Positions 23,316-31,515 of a stretch of 64,000 bases of DNA are shown piece by piece. This DNA comes from Rhodoferax sp. TS-BS-61-7. Lineage in GTDB: Bacteria > Pseudomonadota > Gammaproteobacteria > Burkholderiales > Burkholderiaceae_C. How positions within the stretch are numbered: position 1 is the stretch's first letter; each line of letters starts with the position of its first letter. Where the stretch lies: assembly GCF_002943465.1 (NCBI RefSeq), contig NZ_PTQY01000002.1:496001-560000 (forward strand), in the 5' to 3' direction. The notes below the pieces were generated by a model. It was given only the letters and a program-made list of their open reading frames with translations. It was not told where the DNA came from and ran no database searches. Position numbers and translations under genes: made by a program.

Positions 23316-24125
23316 TCAGGCGCTGACGAAGGCCGGGGTGGCCGGACTGCCTGCCGACAGCGTCATCACCTCGTAGCCGGTAGGAGTCACCAGCACGGTG
23401 TGCTCCCACTGGGCGGAGAGCGAGCGGTCTTTGGTGACGATGCTCCAGCCGTCTTTTTCAGGGCCGTCCTTGATGTCTTTGCCGCCGGCGTTGATCATGG
23501 GCTCAATGGTGAAGGTCATGCCTTCCACCAGCTTCTCCAGCGTGCCAGGGCGGCCGTAGTGCAACACTTGCGGCTCTTCGTGGAAGATGCGGCCGATGCC
23601 GTGGCCGCAAAACTCGCGCACCACGCTAAAGCCCTGGCCTTCGGCAAATTTCTGGATCGCATGGCCGATGTCGCCCAGGTGGATGCCGGGTTTGACCATT
23701 TTGATGCCGTGCCACATCGCGTCGTAGGTGATGGCGCACAGGCGCTTGGCGGCAATCGATACCTCGCCCACCATGAACATGCGACTGGTGTCGCCGTGCC
23801 AGCCATCTTTAATGACGGTGACGTCGATGTTGACGATGTCGCCCTTTTTGAGCTGCTTGTCGTTGGGGATGCCGTGGCAGACTTGGTGGTTGACCGAGGT
23901 GCAGATGGACTTGGGGTAGGGGATGTTGCCGCCGCCGGTGTAATTGAGCGGGGCGGGAATGCCGCCTTGGACCTGGGTGATGAAGTCGTGCGCCAGCTTG
24001 TCGAGTGCGTTGGTGGTGACGCCGGGTTGGACGAAGGGGGTGAGGTAGTCCAGAACTTCGGAGGCCAGCTTGCCCGCCACGCGCATGCCTGCAACGCCGT
24101 CAGCGTCTTTGTAGGTGATAGTCAT
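23316..24125 (-). CDS. map: Methionine aminopeptidase, type I
   Basis: Cobalt/iron/manganese-dependent enzyme of 269 aa that removes initiator methionine. Metal ligands are visible: [20 protein letters not shown] (two Asp, about 98-117), [14 protein letters not shown] (His, about 168-181), [11 protein letters not shown] (Glu) and the C-terminal WEHTVLVT (Glu). The ATG is 8 nt after GATAAT with no Shine-Dalgarno sequence, so initiation may be leaderless. glnD lies directly downstream. Confidence 0.97.
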   Translation of the reverse strand: MTITYKDADGVAGMRVAGKLASEVLDYLTPFVQPGVTTNALDKLAHDFITQVQGGIPAPLNYTGGGNIPYPKSICTSVNHQVCHGIPNDKQLKKGDIVNIDVTVIKDGWHGDTSRMFMVGEVSIAAKRLCAITYDAMWHGIKMVKPGIHLGDIGHAIQKFAEGQGFSVVREFCGHGIGRIFHEEPQVLHYGRPGTLEKLVEGMTFTIEPMINAGGKDIKDGPEKDGWSIVTKDRSLSAQWEHTVLVTPTGYEVMTLSAGSPATPAFVSA

Positions 24126-24133
24126 GGGGCGGG

Positions 24134-24139
24134 ATTATC
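24134..24139 (-). promoter_or_regulatory. Putative extended -10 promoter of map (leaderless layout)
   Basis: Minus-strand CTGGGATAATCCC: an extended -10 (TGG then GATAAT) with 8 nt (CCCGCCCC) to the map ATG. The 13-nt block is identical to that before rlhA. A weak -35 is consistent with an extended -10. Confidence 0.55.
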
Positions 24140-24201
24140 CCAGACCCGATGCGTTTGCGTCTTTCGTTGCCGTTAGCATTGTGGTTTTCAGGGAGAAGAA
24201 G

Positions 24202-24723
24202 ATGAAACGTATTCTTGTGGCGTCGCTGATTGCGGCGTGTTCATTGGTCTCGCATGCGGCGGCCCCCAGTCAGCAGTCTATTGAATTGCTGCTGAACCTG
24301 GTCCAGGTAGAGAAGATGATGGATTCGGTACGGCCCCAAATCCAGGGCCTGATGAAGTCCAGCATGGAGCAGGCCCTGGCAGGCAAAAAACCTACGGCAG
24401 AAGAGCAGAAAGTATTGGATCGCTACGTGGCCAGATCGTCAGAGATCATGGGCGAAACCTTGACCCCAGAGCTGATGAAATCGATCAACCTGCAGCTGTA
24501 TTCCAAGTATTTCACCCAAGAAGAAGTGGATGGAATGATTGCCTTCTACCAAAGCCCGACGGGGCAGTCCATGATCGCAAAAATGCCTCAGGTCATGCAG
24601 GGCGTCATGGCCGCCATGCCCGCTTTGTTGAGCCCCATGATGGAAAAAATGCGTATGGCGAGTGAACAACTGGCGAATGATCTGCGCGCCTTGCAGAAGA
24701 AGCCTGGCAAAGCAGGCAACTGA
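24202..24723 (+). CDS. DUF2059 domain protein, secreted
   Basis: Predicted periplasmic protein of 173 aa of unknown function. Signal peptide MKRILVASLIAACSLVSHAAA (cleavage near 20-21). The mature part is helical and Met/Gln-rich, with the DUF2059 core YSKYFTQEEVDGMIAFYQSPTGQSMIAKMPQVM at about 101-133. The ATG at 24202 has GGGAGAAGAAG upstream; an upstream in-frame extension is antisense to the map promoter. It is transcribed alone, divergently from map. Confidence 0.88.
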   Translation: MKRILVASLIAACSLVSHAAAPSQQSIELLLNLVQVEKMMDSVRPQIQGLMKSSMEQALAGKKPTAEEQKVLDRYVARSSEIMGETLTPELMKSINLQLYSKYFTQEEVDGMIAFYQSPTGQSMIAKMPQVMQGVMAAMPALLSPMMEKMRMASEQLANDLRALQKKPGKAGN

Positions 24724-24766
24724 TCTCCGGGCTTAGGCCGCATTCAAGCGGGCTGGGTCAGCAGTG

Positions 24767-25321
24767 TCAACTGCCCAGCGGCGCGGGCATGGTCATGGGG
24801 GTTTTGCGGCGTGGCACGTGTTGCTCGTCCAGCAGGCGTTCGATGCGCTCAAACACCTCCAGCCGCGAGAAGGGCTTCTTCATGAAATCGTCCGCACCAA
24901 TGGCGCTGCCAAAGAACTGCTCGGTGGCCTGCTCGTTGCCGCTGATCATGATGACCGGAATGGCGCGGGTCAGCGCGTTGCGGCGCAGCACCCGCAGGGC
25001 CGAAAAACCGTTCATTTGCGGCAGCACGATGTCCAGAAAAATCAGGTCCGGCGGATCGGCCATCACCATAGCCAGGCCGTTTTCGGCGTCGCCGGCAATG
25101 CGCACGTTCAGGCCAATGCTTTGCAAGATCTTGCGCAAGGCCGCGCATACGGTGGCCGAGTCGTCAATCACCACAATGCGCAGATCGGGCCGGGCATTGA
25201 GCCGCGGACGCACGCGCCGCTCGGGCAGATGCCCGGTGGGGTCGATGATGGGCAAAGGGGCCGCCGGGGCCGAGGGCGCCTGGAAAAGATTGCGAAATTT
25301 GGATAAAAGCGCCACTGACAA
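24767..25321 (-). CDS. Single-domain response regulator (CheY-like receiver)
   Basis: Protein of 184 aa with an N-terminal extension of about 46 residues, then one receiver domain. The acidic pair is in VVIDDSA (about 50), the phosphoacceptor Asp in LIFLDIVLPQMNGF (about 94), Ser in MISGNE, and the conserved Lys in DDFMKKPFSRLEVFERI. There is no output domain; TMP/basic tail at the C-terminus. Its histidine kinase is not in the window, so its pathway is unknown. GGAG precedes the ATG. Confidence 0.9.
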   Translation of the reverse strand: MSVALLSKFRNLFQAPSAPAAPLPIIDPTGHLPERRVRPRLNARPDLRIVVIDDSATVCAALRKILQSIGLNVRIAGDAENGLAMVMADPPDLIFLDIVLPQMNGFSALRVLRRNALTRAIPVIMISGNEQATEQFFGSAIGADDFMKKPFSRLEVFERIERLLDEQHVPRRKTPMTMPAPLGS

Positions 25322-25412
25322 TTCTCCGGTTGGCGGGACGGGCCTGCGCCCTGCCTAAATTGTGCGCCCGGGAAAGGCCTTCTGTCGCCCCAAAGCCCGC
25401 CGCACAGCCAGT

Positions 25413-25418
25413 TAAAAT
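25413..25418 (+). promoter_or_regulatory. Possible -10 box of purL
   Basis: TAAAAT in the context CAGTTAAAATCACC, 55 bp before the GTG start. The -35 is not convincing, so this is a weak call. Confidence 0.3.
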
Positions 25419-25473
25419 CACCGCTCACCCATCCAGCCCTTCGGGCACGCTTCATCTTTCCTAGGCCACCACC

Positions 25474-28400
25474 GTGACCCTGCACATCACTTCTTTCGAA
25501 GGCGGCAACGCCCTGAGCAATTTCCGCGTTCAACAGCTTTTGCCGCTTCTGCAGGGCGTGCATGACAAGATTTCGGGCATTTCTGCCCGATTTGTGCATC
25601 TGGTGGCCACCGAAACCCCGCTGGAGCAGCCCCTGGCCGCCAAATTGGCCGCCTTGCTGACCTATGGCGACCCCTACACCGGTCCGGTGGACGGTGCCAG
25701 CATCGTGGTCAGCCCCCGTTTTGGCACCGTGAGTCCTTGGGCGTCCAAAGCGACCGACATTGCCCACAACTGCGGTTTTGCCGTTAAACGTATCGAGCGC
25801 TTGGTGGAGTACCGCCTGACGCTGAAAAACGGGCTGCTGTCCAAAACCGCGCTGACACCCGAGCAACTGCAGGCCTTGGCCGCGCTGCTGCACGACCGCA
25901 TGACCGAAAGCGCCATGCTGGACCGCGCCCAGGCACAGGAGCTGTTCAACGCGCTGCAGCCCGCGCCCATGGACCATGTGGATGTGCTGGGCGGTGGCAA
26001 GGATGCGCTGGTGAAAGCCAACACCCAGTTCGGACTGGCCCTGGCCGCCGACGAGATTGATTACCTGGTCAACGCTTTCACCACGCTGGGCCGCAACCCC
26101 ACCGATGTGGAGCTGATGATGTTCGCCCAGGCCAACAGCGAACACTGCCGCCACAAGATTTTCAACGCCCAGTTCACCATCGACGGCGTGGCGCAGGACA
26201 AGAGCATGTTCGGCATGATCCGCAACACGCACCAACTGGCCCCCCAATACATGCTGGTCGCGTACTCGGACAACGCCTCCGTCATGGAAGGCGTGCAGGT
26301 CGAGCGCTTTGTAGCCAAATCAGCCTCTAGCCTCCGTGAAATAAGCGCAGCCAGCTACGAAAAACATAGCGAAACCAACCACATCCTGATGAAGGTGGAG
26401 ACCCACAACCACCCGACTGCGATCTCTCCATTCCCCGGCGCCTCCACCGGCGCGGGCGGTGAAATCCGCGACGAGGGCGCCACCGGCCGCGGCTCCAAGC
26501 CCAAGGCGGGCCTGACCGGCTTTACCGTGTCCAAGCTCTGGGGCAGCACCATGGGCAAGCCCGAGCACATTGCCAGCCCGCTGCAAATCATGGTCGAAGG
26601 CCCGCTGGGTGGCGCAGCCTTCAACAACGAATTTGGTCGTCCCAACCTGCTGGGCTATTTCCGCGAATACGAACAGACCGTGGCCAGCGATGTGGACACC
26701 GTGGCACGCGGTTACCACAAGCCCATCATGATTGCCGGTGGCCTGGGCATCATCGATGCCGGCCAGACGCACAAGATCGAATTCCCCGCCGGCAGCCTGC
26801 TGATCCAATTGGGCGGCCCTGGCATGCGCATCGGCATGGGTGGCAGCGCCGCCAGTTCCATGGCGACGGGCGCGAACGCAGCCGAACTGGACTTTGACTC
26901 CGTGCAGCGCGGTAACCCCGAGATCGAGCGCCGTGCTCAGGAAGTCATCAACCAGTGCTGGATGCAGGGCGACCAAAACCCCATCCTGGCGATCCACGAC
27001 GTGGGCGCGGGTGGCTTGAGTAACGCCTTCCCCGAGTTGACCAATGACGCGGGCCGTGGTGCGCGTTTTGACCTGCGTGCCGTGAAGCTCGAAGAGTCCG
27101 GCATGGCGCCCAAGGAAATCTGGTGCAACGAGAGCCAGGAACGCTATGTGATGGCGATTGCGCCCGAGTCGCTGGACCAGTTCACAGCACTGTGCGAGCG
27201 CGAGCGCTGCCCGTTTGCGGTGATTGGCGTGGCGACTGAAGAGCGCCAACTGCAGCTGGTGGACGAGGGCGCAGAGTCGCCCGTCGACATGCCCATGAAC
27301 GTGCTGCTGGGCAAGCCGCCCAAGATGCACCGCGATGTGAAGACCGTGGCGCGTACCTTCAAGCCACTGGACCTGACCGGCGTGGACATCCAGAAGGCCG
27401 TCATCGACGTGCTGGCGCACCCGACCGTTGCGTCCAAGCGCTTCCTGATCACCATTGGCGACCGCACCGTCGGTGGCCTGACCCACCGCGACCAGATGGT
27501 GGGCCCCTGGCAAGTGCCTGTGGCAGATTGCGCCGTCACGCTGGCCGACTTCAAGGGTTTTGCCGGTGAAGCCATGTCCATGGGTGAACGCACGCCGCTG
27601 GCCGCGATCAACGCGCCTGCGTCCGGCCGTATGGCGGTGGCCGAGGCGATTACCAATCTGCTGGCTGCGCCGATTGAGCTGCCACGCGTCAAACTGTCTG
27701 CCAACTGGATGGCCGCCTGTGGCGAGCCCGGTGAAGACGCTGCGCTGTACGCCACGGTCAAGGCCGTGGGCATGGAGCTGTGCCCAGCCCTGGGCATTTC
27801 CATCCCAGTGGGCAAGGACAGCCTGTCCATGCGCACGCAATGGAAAGACGAGGGCAAGGACAAGAAGGTCACTTCCCCCGTGTCCCTGATCGTGAGCGGT
27901 TTTGCCACGTTGCAGGACGTGCGCGGCACGCTGACGCCACAACTGAACGCCACCGACGACACCACCCTGGTCCTGATCGACCTGGGCAAGGGCCAGCACC
28001 GCATGGCCGCCAGCATCCTGGCGCAAACGCTGGACCAGACCGGCGACACCGTGCCCGATCTGGACGACGCCAAAGACCTGGTGAACCTGGTGAGCGCTGT
28101 GAACGCCTTGCGTGCCAAGGGCCAAGTACTGGCGTATCACGACCGGGGCGACGGTGGCCTGCTGGCCACGGTGGCCGAAATGGCCTTTGCGGGCCGTGTG
28201 GGCGTGGCGCTGAATGTGGACATGCTGGTCACCGAAGGCGACGGCATCAGCGATAGCCGCATGGATGTGGGCGACAGCAAGAACTGGGCAGGGCAGGTGG
28301 GTGCCCGCCGTGAGGAACTGACGCTCAAGGCGCTGTTCAGCGAAGAGCTGGGCGTGGTGCTGCAGGTGCGTACGGCCGAACGCTCGGACGTTATGGCGAC

Positions 28401-29499
28401 GCTGCGGGAGCATGGCCTGTCCAAGTTCAGCCACTTCATCGGCAAGACCCGTCCCGCCACCGACGCCATTGCCGCGGGCAAGGGTGAGCTACAAATCTGG
28501 CGCGACGCCAAGAGCATCTTCAGCGCCAAACTGGCCGACCTGCACCAGGTGTGGGACGCCGTGAGCTGGAAGATTGCCCAGCAGCGCGACAACCCCGTGT
28601 GTGCCGATGCCGAGCACGCAGCAGCAGGTGCCGAAAACGACCCCGGCCTGCATGTTTACATGCCAAATAGTGCCCTGGCCCTCGTGGAGTCTGCGCAAGC
28701 AGCTACTAAAACGATAGCGCCGGCGATCCTGAAAAACCGCCCCAAGGTGGCCGTGCTGCGCGAACAGGGCGTCAACTCGCATGTGGAAATGGCCTACGCC
28801 TTTACCGAAGCCGGCTTTGAGGCCTACGACGTGCACATGACCGACCTGCAGACCGGCCGCGCCAAGCTGGCCGACTTCAAGGGCGTGGTGGCCTGCGGTG
28901 GTTTCAGCTACGGCGACACACTGGGCGCTGGCATTGGCTGGGCACGCAGCATCACCTTCAACGACGGCCTGTCCGACCAGTTCAAGGCTTTCTTTGCCCG
29001 CCAAGACACGTTCGGCCTGGGCGTGTGCAACGGCTGCCAGATGTTTGCCGAGCTGGCGGACATCATCCCCGGCGCACAAGACTGGCCACGCTTCACCACC
29101 AACCAGAGCGAGCGCTTTGAGGCACGCCTCTCGCTGGTGGAAGTGCTGGAGTCGCCCAGCCTGTTCTTCAAGGACCTGGCCGGCATGCGCCTGCCGATTG
29201 CCGTGGCCCACGGTGAGGGCTTTGCCAACTTCAAGTACCGCGGCAATGCGGACAAGGCGATTGCAGCCATGCGCTACGTGGACAACAGCGGTGCGGCCAC
29301 CGAAGCCTACCCGTTCAACCCCAACGGCAGCCCCGGCGGGTTGACCGCGGTGACCACGGCCGACGGCCGCTTCACCGCCATGATGCCGCACCCCGAGCGT
29401 GTGTTCCGTAATGTGCAGATGAGCTGGACCAACCTGGACCAGAACGCGCACAGCCCGTGGATGCAGCTCTGGCACAACGCGCGCAAGTGGGTGGCGTAA
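25474..29499 (+). CDS. purL: Phosphoribosylformylglycinamidine synthase PurL (large form)
   Basis: Fused FGAM synthetase/glutaminase of purine synthesis, 1341 aa (E. coli about 1295). Synthetase regions include [21 protein letters not shown] (about 307-327), [12 protein letters not shown] and a second half with [17 protein letters not shown]. The glutaminase domain is at about 1085-1341, with nucleophile Cys in [11 protein letters not shown] and a His/Glu pair near MPHPERVF. The start is GTG at 25474, giving [18 protein letters not shown]. Two family-1 repeats code for about 280-299 and 1064-1082, both variable linkers, and account for part of the extra length. Confidence 0.98.
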   Translation: MTLHITSFEGGNALSNFRVQQLLPLLQGVHDKISGISARFVHLVATETPLEQPLAAKLAALLTYGDPYTGPVDGASIVVSPRFGTVSPWASKATDIAHNCGFAVKRIERLVEYRLTLKNGLLSKTALTPEQLQALAALLHDRMTESAMLDRAQAQELFNALQPAPMDHVDVLGGGKDALVKANTQFGLALAADEIDYLVNAFTTLGRNPTDVELMMFAQANSEHCRHKIFNAQFTIDGVAQDKSMFGMIRNTHQLAPQYMLVAYSDNASVMEGVQVERFVAKSASSLREISAASYEKHSETNHILMKVETHNHPTAISPFPGASTGAGGEIRDEGATGRGSKPKAGLTGFTVSKLWGSTMGKPEHIASPLQIMVEGPLGGAAFNNEFGRPNLLGYFREYEQTVASDVDTVARGYHKPIMIAGGLGIIDAGQTHKIEFPAGSLLIQLGGPGMRIGMGGSAASSMATGANAAELDFDSVQRGNPEIERRAQEVINQCWMQGDQNPILAIHDVGAGGLSNAFPELTNDAGRGARFDLRAVKLEESGMAPKEIWCNESQERYVMAIAPESLDQFTALCERERCPFAVIGVATEERQLQLVDEGAESPVDMPMNVLLGKPPKMHRDVKTVARTFKPLDLTGVDIQKAVIDVLAHPTVASKRFLITIGDRTVGGLTHRDQMVGPWQVPVADCAVTLADFKGFAGEAMSMGERTPLAAINAPASGRMAVAEAITNLLAAPIELPRVKLSANWMAACGEPGEDAALYATVKAVGMELCPALGISIPVGKDSLSMRTQWKDEGKDKKVTSPVSLIVSGFATLQDVRGTLTPQLNATDDTTLVLIDLGKGQHRMAASILAQTLDQTGDTVPDLDDAKDLVNLVSAVNALRAKGQVLAYHDRGDGGLLATVAEMAFAGRVGVALNVDMLVTEGDGISDSRMDVGDSKNWAGQVGARREELTLKALFSEELGVVLQVRTAERSDVMATLREHGLSKFSHFIGKTRPATDAIAAGKGELQIWRDAKSIFSAKLADLHQVWDAVSWKIAQQRDNPVCADAEHAAAGAENDPGLHVYMPNSALALVESAQAATKTIAPAILKNRPKVAVLREQGVNSHVEMAYAFTEAGFEAYDVHMTDLQTGRAKLADFKGVVACGGFSYGDTLGAGIGWARSITFNDGLSDQFKAFFARQDTFGLGVCNGCQMFAELADIIPGAQDWPRFTTNQSERFEARLSLVEVLESPSLFFKDLAGMRLPIAVAHGEGFANFKYRGNADKAIAAMRYVDNSGAATEAYPFNPNGSPGGLTAVTTADGRFTAMMPHPERVFRNVQMSWTNLDQNAHSPWMQLWHNARKWVA
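26312..26370 (-). repeat. Family-1 dispersed repeat inside purL (first)
   Basis: The reverse complement reads GCTATGTTTTTCGTAGCTGG then CTGCGCTTATTTCACGGAGG then CTAGAGGCTGATTTGGCTA. Coded as [18 protein letters not shown] just before the [12 protein letters not shown] motif. Confidence 0.85.
28662..28718 (-). repeat. Family-1 dispersed repeat inside purL (second)
   Basis: The reverse complement reads GCTATCGTTTTAGTAGCTGC then TTGCGCAGACTCCACGAGGG then CCAGGGCACTATTTGGCA. Coded as [19 protein letters not shown], in the linker between the synthetase and glutaminase domains. Confidence 0.88.
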
Positions 29500-29512
29500 A
29501 CGCCGCTGAGCT

Positions 29513-29884
29513 TTGGAACTAGCCGCCGTTCGACGCTTCTCCTATCTGGCCCCGGCCGCGGCGGTGGCGGTGCTGGGAGCCTTTACCACCATCTCTTGGT
29601 GGGCTTTGGCCATGGTTTTGGGAGGTGTGGTATTCGCTTGGGATTGGCTCTGGGGCGACGCCCATCTGATGCAAGCAGGGACGGGGGCCTGGTTTATAGG
29701 CGCCGGTGTTGTGGGTTTGCTGGCGTCGTACTTGTTGGCGCAGCGTTTGGGCCTGGGGGTGGCGGAGTTTCTGGCGTTGGCTTCTGGCGCCGCGCGCAGG
29801 GTCCGTTGGCTGTACAACTTGCCCGCCATCGCCGTGGGTAGCATGGTGTACGGCGGGTTGATCCTCAGCAAGGCAGACTGGTAG
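29513..29884 (+). CDS. Hypothetical membrane protein
   Basis: Open frame of 123 aa starting at TTG, 13 bp after purL. I do not recognise the family. The sequence has three hydrophobic stretches (about 12-42, 57-77, 100-119) and W-rich segments (TTISWWALAM, FAWDWLWGD). No good Shine-Dalgarno sequence is seen and the start is uncertain; Met33 is an alternative. Coding is supported by its length and membrane-like pattern only. Confidence 0.4.
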   Translation: MELAAVRRFSYLAPAAAVAVLGAFTTISWWALAMVLGGVVFAWDWLWGDAHLMQAGTGAWFIGAGVVGLLASYLLAQRLGLGVAEFLALASGAARRVRWLYNLPAIAVGSMVYGGLILSKADW

Positions 29885-30015
29885 CACTTTTCGGGCATCC
29901 TGGCTGGGCGCCGGGGAATGCGGTAGGCCGCACTCCGTGAATTGGGTTCCTTGGCCTTGTAATCCGGCGAAGTTGCCCAAAATCTGTTGCCTTACCAACC
30001 AATTTTCGAGATGAC

Positions 30016-30654
30016 ATGTCCGATTTGATCCAGAAGCTGCAATGGCGTTACGCCACCAAAAAGTTCAACCCCGCCAAAGTGGTGCCCCAAGAGAAGCTGG
30101 ACCGCATTCTGGAGGCGATTCGCCTGACCGCCACCTCCAGCGGCCTGCAGCCCTACGAAGTGTTTGTGGTGACCAGCAAAGAAGTGCGCGAGCGTATCAA
30201 ACCGATCGCCTGGAACCAGGAGCAAGTCACCGACAGCTCGCACTTGCTGGTGTTTGCCGCCTGGGACAACTACACCGCCGACCGCATCAACACCATGTTT
30301 GATCTGGTGAACACCGAGCGTGGCTTCAAGAACGAAGGTTGGGAAAACTACCGCCAGATGCTGCTGGGCATGTACCCCCAGCGCGATGCCGAGGTTAACT
30401 ACCAACACGCCGCCCGCCAGGCTTACATTGGCCTGGGTACCGCGCTGATTGCTGCAGCTGAAGAGCAGGTGGACGCAACCCCCATGGAAGGGTTCGATCC
30501 CAAGGCGCTGGACGAAATTTTGGGTCTGAAGGCCCGCGGCCTGCGCAGCGTGGCGATTCTGCCGCTTGGTTACCGCGCAGACGAGGGTGACTGGTTGGTG
30601 AGCCTGAAAAAGGTGCGCCGTGCCCGTGAGCAGTTTGTGACCGAAGTCGCATGA
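30016..30654 (+). CDS. NAD(P)H-dependent nitroreductase family oxidoreductase
   Basis: FMN-dependent flavoprotein of 212 aa, NfsB/YdgI-like. The N-terminal LQWRYATKKFNPAKVV (FMN-phosphate-binding R-R/K pattern), SSGLQPYEVFVV (about 42-53), ARQAYIGLGTALIAAAEEQVDATPMEGFDP (about 130-160) and the C-terminal LPLGYRADEGDW match the family. The substrate cannot be set from sequence. The stop overlaps the start of a small membrane protein gene as ATGA. Confidence 0.92.
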   Translation: MSDLIQKLQWRYATKKFNPAKVVPQEKLDRILEAIRLTATSSGLQPYEVFVVTSKEVRERIKPIAWNQEQVTDSSHLLVFAAWDNYTADRINTMFDLVNTERGFKNEGWENYRQMLLGMYPQRDAEVNYQHAARQAYIGLGTALIAAAEEQVDATPMEGFDPKALDEILGLKARGLRSVAILPLGYRADEGDWLVSLKKVRRAREQFVTEVA

Positions 30655-30869
30655 TCCACTGGCGCCGCCTGTTCCAGCCACGCAAGCCTGCGTTCTGGCT
30701 CATGCTGGCGCTGAATGGGCTGTCCACGGCCCTGGTGTGGATCGTGCAGCACTACCCACTCACCGCATTGGCCAGTCTGGTCATTGCGGTGTTTGCCATT
30801 GGCAATGCCTGGTTGGGTTTGCGGCTGGCGTGGCAGCTGTTGTCCACCCCACCCAACCCGCCGCGATGA
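30651..30869 (+). CDS. Small membrane protein coupled to nitroreductase
   Basis: 72-aa protein with two predicted transmembrane helices (about 14-33 and 38-64) and a basic N-terminus (MIHWRRLFQPRKP). No family recognised. The ATGA overlap with the nitroreductase gene implies coupled translation. It could anchor or partner the flavoprotein, but this is inference. Confidence 0.65.
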   Translation: MIHWRRLFQPRKPAFWLMLALNGLSTALVWIVQHYPLTALASLVIAVFAIGNAWLGLRLAWQLLSTPPNPPR

Positions 30870-30870
30870 G

Positions 30871-31368
30871 CTAGGTCAGCGCCAGCCGTTTGCTGACATC
30901 GAGCATGCGGCTGGCCATTACCGCGCCTAGGGCCTGGCTTAGGGCCAAAGCCACGCTGGGGTGTTCGTGCGCGAGCGAGGCAAACCGGGCCAAACCCATC
31001 TCCCAGACTTTGCAGTCGCTATAGGCCGCCACCGAGGCATTACGCGGCAAGCCCGAAAAAAAGCTGCCTTCCCCCACCACCGTGCCAGGCCCCAAAATGG
31101 CCAGGTGCACCAGGCCTGCGCTGGTTTTGGTGTCCACCTTGAGGTCACCGCTTTCCAGAAAGTACAGGCTTCGCTCCCGGGCACCCTGGGCAATCAGCAG
31201 GTGCCCGCGTGGCAAGGTGGCGGGCTGCACGTACTGGGCGAGCACGCTCCAGCGGTAACTCTCCAGGAATTTGCCCAGCCCGCCTTCATCCGTGTTGCGG
31301 GCAATGGCCGCCGCCAGCGGGCTGACATCGTGGCTGCCTTGGGGGAGGGGAGCGGTCGAAGTCGTCAT
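30871..31368 (-). CDS. Cyclic nucleotide-binding domain protein (Crp/Fnr type, no HTH)
   Basis: 165-aa protein with one cNMP-binding domain (about 45-155): HLLIAQGARERSLYFLESGDLKV, then GPGTVVGEGSFFSGLPRNASVAAYSDCKVWEM, in which the phosphate-binding cassette G-E-x-S-x-x-x-G-L-P-R-N-A is close to the cyclic-nucleotide consensus GE-AL-RAA. No DNA-binding helix-turn-helix follows, so it is a free sensor domain rather than a transcription factor. GGAG lies before the ATG. Ligand and partner are unknown. Confidence 0.87.
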   Translation of the reverse strand: MTTSTAPLPQGSHDVSPLAAAIARNTDEGGLGKFLESYRWSVLAQYVQPATLPRGHLLIAQGARERSLYFLESGDLKVDTKTSAGLVHLAILGPGTVVGEGSFFSGLPRNASVAAYSDCKVWEMGLARFASLAHEHPSVALALSQALGAVMASRMLDVSKRLALT

Positions 31369-31515
31369 GTTGCGTCTCCGGTAAAGGACAAAACCCGATG
31401 GGTCGCCCAGGGCCTAGGGTAGCGAGTCTGGGCCGGGGCTGTCCAGTCCCTTCGGATAACACTTCACACAGGCATGGCTCTGCCGCATGGGCATGGGTCT
31501 GGCGTGTACCGCTCC

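Noticed and set aside
26320..28434. 704-codon open frame antisense to purL
   Set aside because: High-GC genes often leave a long stop-free antisense frame. The sequence is His/Gly/Arg-rich without domains, and purL is unmistakable on the other strand.
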